Assembly (NCBI GenBank): GCA_038363925.1
Contig: JAQQWL010000001.1
Coordinates: 1,178,001-1,242,000, forward strand
DNA length: 64,000 nt
Source of the DNA: Apiospora phragmitis
Taxonomy: Eukaryota > Ascomycota > Sordariomycetes > Amphisphaeriales > Apiosporaceae
Reading direction: 5' to 3'
Made by a program: the position numbers and the translations under genes. Every line of letters starts with the position of its first letter. Position 1 is the stretch's first letter. Of the stretch, positions 22,888 through 34,367 are shown one piece after another. The notes under the pieces were generated by a model. It was not told the origin of the DNA. It saw only the letters and a list, made by a program, of their open reading frames with translations, and searched no databases.

Positions 22888-24509
22888 CTAGACGCGGCTT
22901 CCAGCCTCAATAGTAGTAGTAACTCCATCCCTGGGAAATTTCCTCTCCGAGTCCGAATCAATATCCTTATCAAGGTACGTACCCCTTCTCGGCCCACGTA
23001 GATCCTCCATCCGCACCACGGTATCGACGCCCTTGGAGAGCTTGATGCTGGTGCTCCGCTGCTTGGATGCGGAATCACGCCGGTTGTACTGCAAGTGCTG
23101 TGAAGCTCGACGGGTAGTCTCCTTCTTCTTCTGGAACCACCCGGGCACGAAAGTTTGATACATCCTCTCTCGGAATGGGCGCGTCGTGCCGAAGACGACA
23201 AAGGCCAGCAGGCTGGCCGTCACGCCCGGCATGTTGAAGTACGTCACTGAAATGGCGCGTCCGGCGCTCATATCCGGCACGGCTGCTGCGGCGTCGCGGT
23301 TGTTGTTCTGCTGGGCGGCAATCTGGAAGATGATGTTCACGACTTCGAAAATTCTAGTAGAGGGCGATAACACCTGGTCAGCAAAAAATAGAAGAGAAAA
23401 CGAAGTTTCCTCATCCAGCCAGGGGCTGGGCAAACTTACGCAAGAAACACGAAGGCTATGGTGAATCAAATCAACAACCATCTGTTGTATATGCCTTGGT
23501 TTCGAGGTTTGCGTCCACTCCCACTGGCCTGAGGTCCGGCCGAGGTAGTTTCGGTCGACGATGACTTCTTGCCGTACCCGTGGGACCAAGTCTTGAGCTA
23601 GCGTCATGTGTGGATGTATCTGGCAAGAATCATAATGAGGAAGACACAACCTCCGAAACAACTTAAGGCGACTATAATGTTTCTTAGCTCGTGGTGACGT
23701 GGTGACAGTTGTTGTGCGAAACTTACATTCAATGTCGGCCAGCACGATAAACCCCACGAAAGAAGACTGGACCACCGGGACTTGGAGTAGGCAAACCGTG
23801 AGAAGGGGCAGCGCAACTGATATGATCTTGCCGGCAGCATTGACCTGCTTGAAAATCCGTCTCCAACGAGGCTTGTCGGACCACCCGTAAACGGACTGTG
23901 TGAGGGAGAACGCCCTACTCTGTTAATAACCCTAGTCCACGGTGTAGGTTGGAGTTTCTTACCAGAACAGGACAAATGTCGCCTCGACCGTATAGCAATA
24001 AAACTCTGACCGCATATGTTTAGACCCTGGATGTGTATAGATAGATATGCCTTGCTCGGAATACTCACGTATATAGAAGAGAACCAAGTCCAACCCAACT
24101 GAGCCGTTTGCTATCGTCAGCTGCGGGTTTCCAACGTGCTCGGTCTTGTTGTTGAACTGAGCCGTGATGACATCTTCCCAGAAGCTAGGAGTACAGTCAG
24201 TAAGTATTCAATGCCTGCTGAGGTCGTGTTTATTGGGTGGCCTGGCTCTTACATGTAGTCGTGGAACTGCTGGATGATGCTGCAAGTTGTCGATAGAAGA
24301 GTGAAATACGAGATACACGCAACGTATGTGAACGACTATTAGCCGGGGCATTGCTGCAATGACGACTCGGGAAGTAGAAACTCACAGCTGAGTCCCTCTT
24401 CATGGACCAGGAGGAGCCACACCATCACGATGTTGCATATTTCGCAGACAAGGGAGTAAAACAACACTCCTACGGCAGTGCCGACAGCGTCCGCCGGGAG
24501 TTGTGACAT
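22888..24509 (-). pseudogene. decayed seven-transmembrane (GPCR-like) integral membrane protein gene
   Basis: Multi-exon gene for a fungal seven-helix membrane protein. It starts MSQLPADAVGTAVGVL at 24509 and ends in a cytosolic tail with stop at 22888. Helices recognised in order: VLFYSLVCEICNIVMVWLLL; SYFTLLSTTCSIIQQF; VGLDLVLFYI continuing across an intron to YCYTVEATFVLFW; GKIISVALPLLTVCLL; FALSCFGGCVFLIMILAR; WLLI-stop-FTIAFVFLA continuing to IFEVVNIIF; and YFNMPGVTASLLAFVVFG. Five introns keep frame well. Three in-frame stops interrupt otherwise conserved coding sequence: TGA 23606-23604, TAG 23600-23598 and TGA 23468-23466. All could arise by C-to-T change from CGA, CAG and CGA. Intron 1 also lacks an AG acceptor in the required phase. 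I read this as a recently inactivated gene; ligand and function are unknown. Confidence 0.7.
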
Positions 24510-27047
24510 GTTGCCGCGAGTCCTTTGGTCGCTTGCTGGCCTGTACAGCTAAGGGTTGTATAAGGGAAGACGCAGTGGAGTTGTATACAGCTTGATGCTT
24601 GAAAGGGGTCAAACATTCTTGTGTTCAATGTTGCATTGTGGCCAAGCGCTGGAGGGCGAACTCGTGAGTCAAGCTCACGTCAGTGTTCGCAGCGGGCCAA
24701 GTCATATATCTTACATGTTGGCACGAACCGCGAGGTGCCCGAGTGCTGGTAGAGTCCATAGTGGCTACGACCAAGATGTGAGACGATCTGTGGAGGATGA
24801 TTGGAAGTTAGGCCAAGGCATGAGATCGGACCAGGGATGGTCCCGGTAGGGAAGGAAACTATACTCTAACTATCTCATGCTATTTTATAGGTGCCGGGCA
24901 CATGGCCGATGCCCACTTGGCCGCAAAACAGAATCGTACTCGGGTTGCCGACCCTAAAGTACTACTAGAGTAGCAGGAAATGATCTAGTTCATAGTTCTA
25001 GTGATGTCCTACTCTGTATGAGGGCGATACAACACAGACTGTAAGGTCGAAAACCGTCGGCCGTCAAAACTGCCTAAACTGAAGTTGGAAGTTGGAGCGG
25101 ACTCGATTAGATAGAGTTCTGCTAGTCATTGCGGGCCAGATCCAGCCGTATGGCATTGATTGCAGTCATGGAACAGGGACCGGCCCCGTTTCCGGCTTCA
25201 TCAGCCGTAGCACCAAAGGGGATTCACGTAGATCACCCATACTTTCCGCTTGAGCGGCCGCTTCAGCTCGTTCTTGCGTCGCCGAGGCGTGCGAGATGCT
25301 CAACTCTTTATACACCACTTGCTTACATTCTTGGATATTTTTGGGTCGCCGAGACGTGTAGGAGCTCGGCGATGACAGGACACTATGTTGGGTGGTTCTA
25401 GAAGCAGCAGGAAGTCCAAAACGGCCTTTCTGACAGCGTGTAGATCTTCGAAACCACTACTGTAGCATCTCCAACCTTTACAACTGCAGTACTTGACGGG
25501 AAGGCAAATAGGCTACTTCGCTTTAGCGTGCAATGAGGTGCCTATCTTTCTTTCTGATTATTTGGTACCCGAACAAGTAGTTGACACTCAGGCGTCCTTG
25601 AAGTAGAAGGTTAGCAACAGACATCTGGTAGTCGTATGCATACTACTACATGTATAATGTAACTCGGCGAATCTCCTATAAGCGTACGACGGTTAAGCAG
25701 TGGGAGTGTGGGTCATGATCTGAGCAAGGGGGAAAACGTGGAAGGCGTGCCCCACGGCGGTGCGCACGCGAGTTGTCTAGCCCAAGCTGGCGAAGACTGA
25801 GGTGTACGGCACACGGATATGGACATGATATACTTATCTGATCTCAAATCCGGGTTACCGGCCGAATGGCCAAATCGAGCAAGTAGCTGCACCCATACCC
25901 GATAAGACTATAAAAGCCGGGCACTGGATGGAAGCGGATCAAAGCTAAAGCTAGTGAATACCGAGTTTTCATGCCGGAAGGGGTCCCTCACTACCTACTG
26001 GAAATCGAAACAAGCCAGGCAACAATGGACCCCTGGCGACGCGAATCGAAGAGTAGCTGCCCTGCTTCGCAAGTTGGGCCGAAAACCGACATACACTCTA
26101 CACCCTGAAAGTTTGTTTAAATCGTACCTTTGTGTGAGAGCCATTGTACAGGTATTCCATGCGTCTGCAATACCTCTATCGTGCTGGAACGTATAACGGC
26201 TGTTTTACGGTAGTATTCCTCTTTAATTTTTATGTTTCCAATGGGACGTCCAAGTATCTCCTACGCAAAAATAGCCTGTCGATACTTCATCTCATGTCCG
26301 AAACGGTATCCGTCAATTAACAAACTTTCAGGGGGTAACGTGTACATCTCATGGTGCAGGCTACAGCGGGTATTCTTCCCGGAAACATTGCAGCACAGCG
26401 GAGCATGGCTGTAGTGGGGAAACGAACAGATATCATTACAATGGCCAAGTAGCCCAGGATAGGCCCTCAATCTGCGTTCTCTGGGTAACGGCCGACCATC
26501 AGTTGCAGTGAGATGTTGCTCACCTTGTAATAAAGAAAAGACAAAACAAAAAAAAACTAGCTGGTCAGTTGAAGGAATGCCGTGATCAAATCAAAGGTGT
26601 CAGGAATGTTCGATAACGTCGCCGGATGGCCGGTTTGACAACCAGCTCCTCAGAAGAGCTACGTAGAATACGACTCAAGACAACATTCAGAAACAAGAGA
26701 ATCAACGAGGTAAGCAGGCAGCAAGCAGTCTGCTTGGCGAGGATTGCCGCCATGCATGCTTACCCTCGTCCTGATATGCAAGCCGTAAGTGCCAAGTAGG
26801 TTAAGGAGGGACCCGCTGTCCCTAAAGCTTATCGATAAAGAGCAGCTGCAGCCACAAGCAAGCCTCGTCACTGCCACAGCTGATTGCTGATTGCTTGACG
26901 TGCTCGTAACTTTTGCGCTTCTAACCGCGACGGGCAGACGACCAACTTTTTGATAGCAGGAAGTCGGCGTCACGCCGCGTTCTATCATATCCTCCCACAA
27001 CACCTGACCCTGCATTTTTTCCTTTCTTTCAGCATTCCCGGATCAAG
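24510..27047. other. gene-free interval
   Basis: 2.5 kb between the decayed membrane-protein gene and the CEF1 gene. Open frames are short and unconvincing. Sequence just upstream of 27048 looks like a normal pyrimidine-rich promoter/5' UTR. No repeats or RNA genes recognised. Confidence 0.55.
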
Positions 27048-29384
27048 ATGCCAGTCGTCAAAGGAGGTGTTTGGACCAACGCCGAGGATGAGATCCTCAA
27101 GGCGTCCGTCTCCAAATACGGCTTGAATCAATGGGCACGCGTCTCGTCCTTGCTGCAGCGCAAAACAGCAAAACAATGCAAGGCAAGATGGAGCGAGTGG
27201 TTGGATCCGAGCATCAAGAAGATAGAATGGAGCAAAGAGGAGGATGAAAAGCTCTTGCATTTGGCCAAATTGATGCCAACACAATGGCGCACCATTGCTC
27301 CCCTTGTCGGCCGCACCGCAAACCAATGTCTCGAGCGATACCAGAAGCTACTAGACGAAGCCGAAAGCCGGGAATCAGGTTCTCTTGGATTGACTGGACC
27401 TGAAGGCGGCGAAACACAAGCTCCCACTGCCGACGATGTTCGAAGACTACGACCTGGCGAAGTCGATCCAAATCCGGAAAGCAAGCCCGCCAAGCCTGAC
27501 ACCATCGACCTCGACGAAGATGAGAAGGAGATGCTTAGCGAGGCGCGAGCCCGTCTCGCCAACACACAGGGTAAAAAGGCCAAGCGGAAAGAGCGTGAGC
27601 GCCAGCAGGAGGAGTCGCGCCGCGTTGCTGCATTGCAAAAGCGTCGCGAGCTGAAAACAGCTGGCATAAACATCAAAGTGGTTACACGAAAGCCGGGACA
27701 GATGGACTATAATGCCGATATTCCTTTCGAGAAGGCGCCTACGAGAGGGTTCTACGACACTAGCGAAGAACAGCACCTCAACGAGCGAGAACGTGCCCTT
27801 TTCAACCCCCAGAAGCAACAGCTTGCCAATAAGCGCAAAGGTGAGCAGGATGACGAAGGGGAAAGGAAGAAGCGCAAGAACGACAAAGAAGGTCCGTCGG
27901 CGTCCATGCAAGCAGCCTTGAAGGCTGGACAAATGCAGAAGATCCGGGAGGCAGAGCAGAGCAGCAAGCGCCGAGCATTGAACCTGCCGGCGCCCCAGGT
28001 CGGCGAAGGCGAGCTCGAGGAGATTGTCAAGATGGGAATGATGGGTGAACGCGCTAGCTCCCTGGCTCAGTCCAGTGAGAACGATGCTACGAGAGGCCTT
28101 GTCAACACCTACTCGACCATTACCTCACAAACCCCCATCCGGACTCCCATGGCACCGGCTCAGGAGGATCATATCGCGAATGAGATTCGTAACATTAAAG
28201 CTCTAACAAACAACCAATCGGCTCTTTTGGGTGGAGAGAACGCCGACCTGGAGGAGGGTGCCGGCTCAACTGGTTTTGAAAGCGCCACACCCCGCAAGCA
28301 AGTAATGTCGACGCCGAACCCATTAGCCACACCTCTCCGGAACGGTGCCAATGGTGTCGGGGCTACTCCTGGAAGAGCTGGCCAGACTCCTCTCCGAACG
28401 CCACGCGATAGCTTTGCGCTCAACGCCGGGAACGAGATGGCGCTGGTCGGGGGGTCGGCTCGTGCACGAGAGATGGCAGTCAAGCATCAACTGAAGCAAG
28501 GCCTCGCCTCCTTGCCGAAGCCGAAGGAGTCGGACTGGGAGCTTGAGGCGCCAGAGGACCAGATGGAGGTTGTCGTTGCCGAGGAGTCAGTGGAGGACGC
28601 TGCAGTTCGAGATCGACGCGAACGGGAGATTCGCGAGGCTCAAGAAGCCCTGGAGCGCAAGCGGCGCACGCAGGTTTTGCAGAAAGAACTACCACGGCCC
28701 GAATCGGTCGATTTTGATGCCTTGATAAAGGAAGCAGCAGCAATCGAAGACCCGGTGGAAGCCTTGATAGCCCGGGAGGCCGCCCTCCTACTCGCGAATG
28801 ACGCGGCAAGGTACCCTATACCCGGTTCCAGGACCAAAGCGAATTCCATCAATCTGGCCCAAATCGATGATAACGCTTTGGCCGAGGCACGACTACAAAT
28901 ACTTCTTGAGGTCAAAGACCAGCCGAAGCCGGAAGCAGTTGCTTCTGTTTTTGAACGCGAGAATGCCAATGCTTTGATGCTCGGGCTGGGCTGTTACGAG
29001 GACGACGAGGAGGATGCCCAGACACAAACGATGAAAACGGCATTTGATAATGTACAAAACACGACGATAGAGATTGCCGAGAAATGCTCCAAGGTCGAGA
29101 AAAAACTGGGACTTCATCTCGGCGGCTACCAGAACAGAGCCAAAGTACTACGACAGAAGATGGCCCAAGCGGCAGAGGAGCTCGAAAAGGCCCAATTCGC
29201 ACTCAATGCCTTCAGCACCTTGAATATCTCGGAAGAGATAGCTATCAGGAGCCGGCTAGAGGCCCTGCGGGAAGAGGTCGCATACGTCAGTCGGAGAGAG
29301 CGGGAAGCCCAGGAGCAATACAGGGAAGCGAAGGAAGAACTGGATGCTATTGGCGGCGTGCATGGCGTTAACGGGTATCATTAA
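27048..29384 (+). CDS. cef1: pre-mRNA splicing factor CEF1/CDC5
   Basis: Core component of the Prp19/NineTeen complex needed for spliceosome activation and the G2/M transition; nuclear. Intronless, 778 residues. Two Myb/SANT repeats occupy residues about 3-105: [20 protein letters not shown] with [20 protein letters not shown], then [18 protein letters not shown] with [20 protein letters not shown] Lys/Arg-rich nuclear-localisation and RNA-binding segment follows ([16 protein letters not shown]). The middle has the Thr-Pro-rich TPIRTP, TPLRTP-type motifs that are Cdk and NIPP1-binding sites in homologues. The C-terminus is a coiled coil, the Prp19-complex interaction region. Length and order match the family. 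Start ATG is preceded by an AAG context. Confidence 0.96.
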   Translation: MPVVKGGVWTNAEDEILKASVSKYGLNQWARVSSLLQRKTAKQCKARWSEWLDPSIKKIEWSKEEDEKLLHLAKLMPTQWRTIAPLVGRTANQCLERYQKLLDEAESRESGSLGLTGPEGGETQAPTADDVRRLRPGEVDPNPESKPAKPDTIDLDEDEKEMLSEARARLANTQGKKAKRKERERQQEESRRVAALQKRRELKTAGINIKVVTRKPGQMDYNADIPFEKAPTRGFYDTSEEQHLNERERALFNPQKQQLANKRKGEQDDEGERKKRKNDKEGPSASMQAALKAGQMQKIREAEQSSKRRALNLPAPQVGEGELEEIVKMGMMGERASSLAQSSENDATRGLVNTYSTITSQTPIRTPMAPAQEDHIANEIRNIKALTNNQSALLGGENADLEEGAGSTGFESATPRKQVMSTPNPLATPLRNGANGVGATPGRAGQTPLRTPRDSFALNAGNEMALVGGSARAREMAVKHQLKQGLASLPKPKESDWELEAPEDQMEVVVAEESVEDAAVRDRREREIREAQEALERKRRTQVLQKELPRPESVDFDALIKEAAAIEDPVEALIAREAALLLANDAARYPIPGSRTKANSINLAQIDDNALAEARLQILLEVKDQPKPEAVASVFERENANALMLGLGCYEDDEEDAQTQTMKTAFDNVQNTTIEIAEKCSKVEKKLGLHLGGYQNRAKVLRQKMAQAAEELEKAQFALNAFSTLNISEEIAIRSRLEALREEVAYVSRREREAQEQYREAKEELDAIGGVHGVNGYH

Positions 29385-29942
29385 ATAGCGAAGCCAAGGC
29401 GCTTCATCTGGCATTGTATATTAATAGCAGGTTGCAGACAGCCAACACGGACCAGCGTACCCCAATTGAGGGGGGCAGCAGATACTATCATCTTTGTATA
29501 ACTTACGCATTACTTTGGAAAATTGCATGATGGTTTTTCGACCGAACACATCCGCTAGCCATGCACGTTACGTTGTATGCATGCCGTTATAGCATACGAG
29601 GAATCTAGGTTGGACGTGAATCAGCGAAACACAAACATGACATCGCCGATACTGAAGATTCAGGATGGAGGCTTGGCTACCCCGAAGCCGAGTGCCGCCC
29701 CGGGAAGAAGTAGTCGTTGGATCTACCCCGGTTGGTGGGTTGGTCTTTTGTCGCTAGTACATAGTATTCGTAGATAAAACGGGCACACTATTATTCTCCA
29801 TTGACTGCGTGCGTCTTCATTGCTTTTTGCCTATATCTCACTATAACCTAGGAGCTAAAGTCTGAAGTGCGGTGTTGAGTCACTCGCTGACTGCACTGTT
29901 CCACCCTTGCTTGTCGCCCTCACAGCTATTCTTCTATGAGCG
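29385..29942. other. intergenic
   Basis: 3' UTR of CEF1 and promoter of the MFS gene. No additional coding, RNA or repeat signal. Confidence 0.55.
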
Positions 29943-32246
29943 ATGACAATAAAGTTGCTCAGATTAGCATCATCTTCGGCCACGATTGGTAACATGATGG
30001 GCTCAGACTCCAATGGCAGCCACAACCCACCTCCATGGTCCGGGCATGGTGGCACAGATCAGCCCTCTGACGATGAGCGCACAACGCTCCTCGGCGCCGA
30101 CGGCTCGTATGGCACTCACTACACGAGCAATAATCCCCAAACGAGAGAGCACCAGCATCAGCATCATCACCACTTGGACGCGAACGATTCTGATCTTCTC
30201 CTAGCCCGGACCACGTCCGCTTCCAGTGCAGCGGCTCTTGCACCAGAACTGCTCGAGTCTACCATGCTCCGGGGCCGCCAGTTTTCACACAGCTCCGCCA
30301 AGCGGCCGCTTCTTTCACCAGCGCCCGGCTCTGTCGGATCCGACCATGGCTCGGCGATTGCCGATGCCGAGTCCGTCAACGGTATCCACAGATACGCCGC
30401 CAATGGAAACGCAGATGCGGCAATAGACGAGGAAGCAGCATCGTCCACCGCGTCGTCGAGGGAATTCTTGATCGACACGGACCCGAGCCTGTTCCGGGTC
30501 ATCTTCGGCGGCGTCCTGCTCGTCTACTTCATCGCCAACTTCGACGGCACCATCATGGCCTCGTCGCACCCCGTCATCACCTCGTACTTCCGCAGCTCCA
30601 ACCAGGCCTCCTGGCTGTCCACGGCCTTCCTGCTGACCAGCACCGCCGTCCAGCCCGTCTTCGGCCGCCTCAGCGACACCATCGGCCGCAAGCCGCCTTA
30701 CCTGTTCGCCATGGCCGTCTTCACCCTCGCCACGGTCTGGTGCGCCCTCGCGGACAGCATAACGAGCTTCATCCTCGCGCGCGCCGTCTGCGGGCTCGGC
30801 GCGGGCGGTATGCTGAATATGGGCAGCATCGTTGTCAGCGATATGGTGAACATCGAGTAAGTTTGGGGGTTTTTACATCAGTAGTGTGCAACCACTACGC
30901 CGGGAAGAGCCGACGATAGGTGATACGGTAGCTAATGTTTCACGTACCCCCCTTTACCGCACAGACGCCGTGGCATGTATCAGAGCTTCATCAACATCAT
31001 CTACGGCTTGGCCGCCGCGTCGGGGGCCGCGCTCGGCGGTGTCATGGCCGATACCCTGGGTTGGCGCTGGGAGTTTGGTGTCCAGGTGTTTCCCCTCGTG
31101 GGGTGCTTTGCGCTGGCAGCCTGGACGATGCCGCCCGACCTAGGTCTGTACGTTGAACGGGAAACCTTTGTCGAAGCCGTCAAGGCTTTCGATTGGACGG
31201 GCACTATCCTCCTCACGAGTTCAACCACGTTCCTCATTCTAGGCTTGGTGAGATCTTTACCCTCCTCTTCTTCCTTCATGTCCCATCTTGTGTGAATGAC
31301 GTATTGACACATCTATCCTAGAATCTTGGGGGTAATGTACTACCATGTAAGTCACTATCAAGAAGCTCTGTGATATATATACATTAACACGCAGTCAGGG
31401 TCTCACCCTTTCATAATCGCCGCGTTGGCGGTATTTGCTATTCTGTTCTCTAGTTGCCTGTATGCCGAGTCCAGAGCGCAGAGGCCGATCATGCCACTGG
31501 AGCTCCTGCGTTCCAGCCCGCGCGCCAACCTGGTCTTTGCCAACTTCATCGCCTGCTTCCTGCTCAACGCGGTCCTGTTCAATGCGCCGCTCTACTTCCA
31601 AGCCGTCCTGCTCATGACCGCCACGGCTTCGGGCCTGCGCCTCATCGTCCCCGTCGCGGTCGCCGCCACCGTCGGCACCCTGACGGGCTTCCTGATCACG
31701 CGGACGCAGCGCCTCAAGTGGCCGCTCGTCCTCGGCGCCGTCGGCTACGTGCTGGGCACCGTGGCGCTGGCCGCGCTGGGCCGCGGCTGGCCCTGGTGGG
31801 CCTACCTGCTGGTCCTGGCCCCCTCGGCCATGGGCCAGGGCTTCCAGTTCCCGGGGACCTTCATCGCCGTGCTGCGCGCGAGCGCCCAGGCCGAGCAGGC
31901 CGTCGTCACCAGCACCCTGATGCTCTGGCGCGCCCTCGGCAACGTCATGGGCGTCGCGGGCAGCAGCCTCGCCCTGCAGAATGCTCTGCTGCGCTACCTG
32001 CAAGAGTACGTGGTCTCGGACGGCACGCCCCAGGGCGACGAGGCCAGGCGCGAGCTCATTGCGAAGGTCCGTGAGAGCGTCGAGGCCGTCGCGATGCTGG
32101 AGGACCCCGCCGTGCGCGAGCAAGTTGTGTCCAGTTACGAGGCCGCGCTGCGGATGACGTTTCTCTGCTGCATTGGGCTGGCGGTTGCTAATATGGCGCT
32201 GCTTCTGCCCGTCAAGCTGCCGCGGTTGGGGACCCGCAAGCAATAA
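29943..32246 (+). CDS. MFS transporter, VBA/Fnx1-like (vacuolar amino acid type)
   Basis: Major facilitator of the 14-helix DHA2/VBA group, whose yeast members move basic amino acids into the vacuole. Four exons: 29943-30856, 30965-31247, a 25-nt micro-exon 31322-31346, and 31399-32246. The long polar N-terminus carries an acidic dileucine motif (DERTTLL), the type used for AP-3 sorting to vacuoles, and a His-rich run. Helix 1 is LFRVIFGGVLLVYFIANFDG. The MFS loop 2-3 motif is GRLSDTIGRKP and the antiporter-type motif C is GLAAASGAALGGVMAD. The last exon is noticeably GC-rich, with many arginine and alanine codons ending in C or G. ATG 29994 (AACATGATGG) is an equally good start 17 codons in. 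Substrate is inferred from family only. Confidence 0.88.
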
Positions 32247-32601
32247 TTGGGTTGTTTAAATTGCCTGATTCTTAAGGGGTAAAGAGCGATATTGAGAGAG
32301 AGAGAGGCAAAGTCTTTTTAATGGCTCTGTAAAGCCAAGATTAATGATACCTAACCTATTTATCTAACTACGTTTCTACAGCCGTTTGGCATCCCTACGG
32401 TTCAAGCTTAGGCCCTGAAATGGTCAGTTTTCAGGGATAGCCCAAAGTCGTACAGCAAAAGCACGTGTCTATTTCAGCTTCTAAATCAACGTAGTATTGT
32501 AGTCTAAATGCCTGAGGAATTGGTGACGCTTGGTAAGATACGCTTACGCTACGCTAATGCTTTGAAGAAAGACCCTGGTGACGATGCACGCAATTGCCAA
32601 C
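32247..32601. other. short convergent intergenic
   Basis: Spacer between the 3' ends of the MFS and hexokinase genes, with a GA-repeat (32294-32308). Nothing else seen. Confidence 0.55.
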
Positions 32602-34367
32602 TTATACCTTTGTCAACTCATATTGAGCTTGGGCAGCCCCACAGAGCACACCTGCTCCCGTGATACCCCCGTCGTGGCAAGGGCTCAAGGTGACACGGAA
32701 GGGAGGCTCAGGGCCAAATTCTTTCCGGAGAATGTCGTCCAGGAAGCTTTGGCAGTCCGCCAGGTAGTCTTGAAAATGTGCTATACAACCTCCGGTGTAC
32801 CCGACTACCAGGTCTGTGGATGCCGCGGATGATCCGTTGGTTTTTGAGTGGTGTTGTTGTTCCGTTTTGTCATGCTTAGGAGAATCCCGCAAAGGTATGT
32901 CGCCAGCGCATGCGAGCAAGCCGACAGTAGCCGCTGCGACGATACCAGCAGCTCTGACCTCGATGGCTTTGGCGATTTTGTAGACCTTGATCGCCGTATC
33001 CTCCGTCCACGCAAATGCCGAGTTCGTATCCGTGACGGGAAACTCTGCCTTGAGCTTTTCCAGGAGGACAGAAGGGTGTGGAGGCTTAAAGTGGCTCAAG
33101 AAAGTCGTGGTAAGCCCAAACCTCTGCTGCAGTTTTGCTGGAAGAGCCTCCTTGGAAAACCCTCGATAGTTCTCTAGGTAGTCGAGCAGGATGAGGCGGC
33201 CAAGCTCTCCCAGATACCGTCCCGCAGTCATATACTCTAGGGGCTGGAAGCCGGGCACTTCACCGGCTGCGTCTAGTTGCTCGTCCCACTTGCTGATGAG
33301 CCCAAGAGCCCTCAACGCCGGGGCAGTTCCGTTGATGGACCACTCGGTATTTACGGCGATTCTTTGGTCATCTGGGTTGTGCCCATTGAGAACCTCGACC
33401 TTGGGTAGCTTGCTGGGGTGTAGCATACTTTGCCTCAACGGGATCGTGGCGTTCGAACCGGTTCCACAGATAAGGCCCATGGCGGCTTTCCGTGACTGGT
33501 TTTCTTGGGATTGGTAAACAAATGACACTAGAGTCGAGACTGCATCGTTGGCTATCGCCGCGATCCGGATAGGAGGCAGTTCCGTTGCCGATTCCCGCCA
33601 GGTTTCATACCCTTTCAGCAGGTGGGAGCCCAGATCTGCCTTGGAGGTGATCGCGAAGCCCTTACCCATGGACATGAGCTCAGCCTGGGATAAGGTATGT
33701 TGGACCATGGGGAAACTGAACGTGACACCTAACGGCAGTGTAACATCCCGAGGCAAGCCGAAGGACTGGCAGCCATCTGCTACAATCTCGGCAATACATT
33801 TGCCTATCCAGGAGAACAGCTCGTCGGGATGCTCATTTTTGAGATGGTCAAAGATGGGCCATGACTTTTCTAGGTGTCGACGTAGCCGCACTGGATGCCC
33901 ACTGCCATTCTGTAGATCAAGCTTGGGTTGGGAAGTGCTGTCTTCTTTACCCAGCAGCTCGACAAAGCCAACCCTGAGGTTAGTCCCGCCGCTAACAGGG
34001 AGAGGTCAGTAGGGGAGATTCTGGTTTTGAACTGAAGGGTATTGGAGTTTTCTTTACATGTCAATCGCGAGGTACCTAAAGACAAGTCAGCCAAAAGTAT
34101 TTTCTCTCATGCACACATATAAATATATTTATTGCCAAGACGCCCCCTTACAGGAGCGAGCCTATCAAATCAAAGGATGACGTACCTCCCCTTCTCGCTC
34201 CCTTTGGGCGGTCTCAGTATGGACTCGGAGACAGGCGTTGCTAAGAATTGAACGGGTGACTCTGCAGCTAATTGCTGGAAAGCACCGCACAGCTCTCGAG
34301 CCAGTTGATGAGCGGTCTCGACATTGAAATAGAGTGGCCGCAGGTAATCTTCGATTTCTGGCTCCAT
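32602..34367 (-). CDS. hexokinase-family protein, atypical (XprF/HxkC-like group possible)
   Basis: Actin-like ATPase fold sugar kinase. Exons 34367-34186, an 18-nt micro-exon 34075-34058 and 33991-32602 give 529 residues. The micro-exon and next exon join to make the phosphate-1 loop IDIGGTNLRVGF. Sugar-binding and catalytic elements are kept: FSFPM, MGKGF with the lysine, NDAVSTL with the catalytic Asp, GTGSN and NTEW. The adenosine/phosphate-2 region reads VVGYTGGCIAHF, where canonical hexokinases have a D-G-S/T motif. An additional polar loop (DSPKHDKTEQQ onward) precedes it. These departures resemble fungal atypical hexokinases that regulate carbon and protease responses without clear kinase activity. 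Activity cannot be decided from sequence. The start ATG lies in a GC-poor context but is the first in frame before the conserved IEDYLRPLYF. Confidence 0.85.

Noticed and set aside
25129..26196. Several 80-90 codon frames between the membrane-protein gene and CEF1
   Set aside because: Short, overlapping in several frames, no domain; consistent with chance.
31395..32243. 282-codon open frame opposite the last exon of the MFS transporter
   Set aside because: Antisense shadow produced by the high GC of the exon; residues are Gln/Arg/Gly-rich nonsense.
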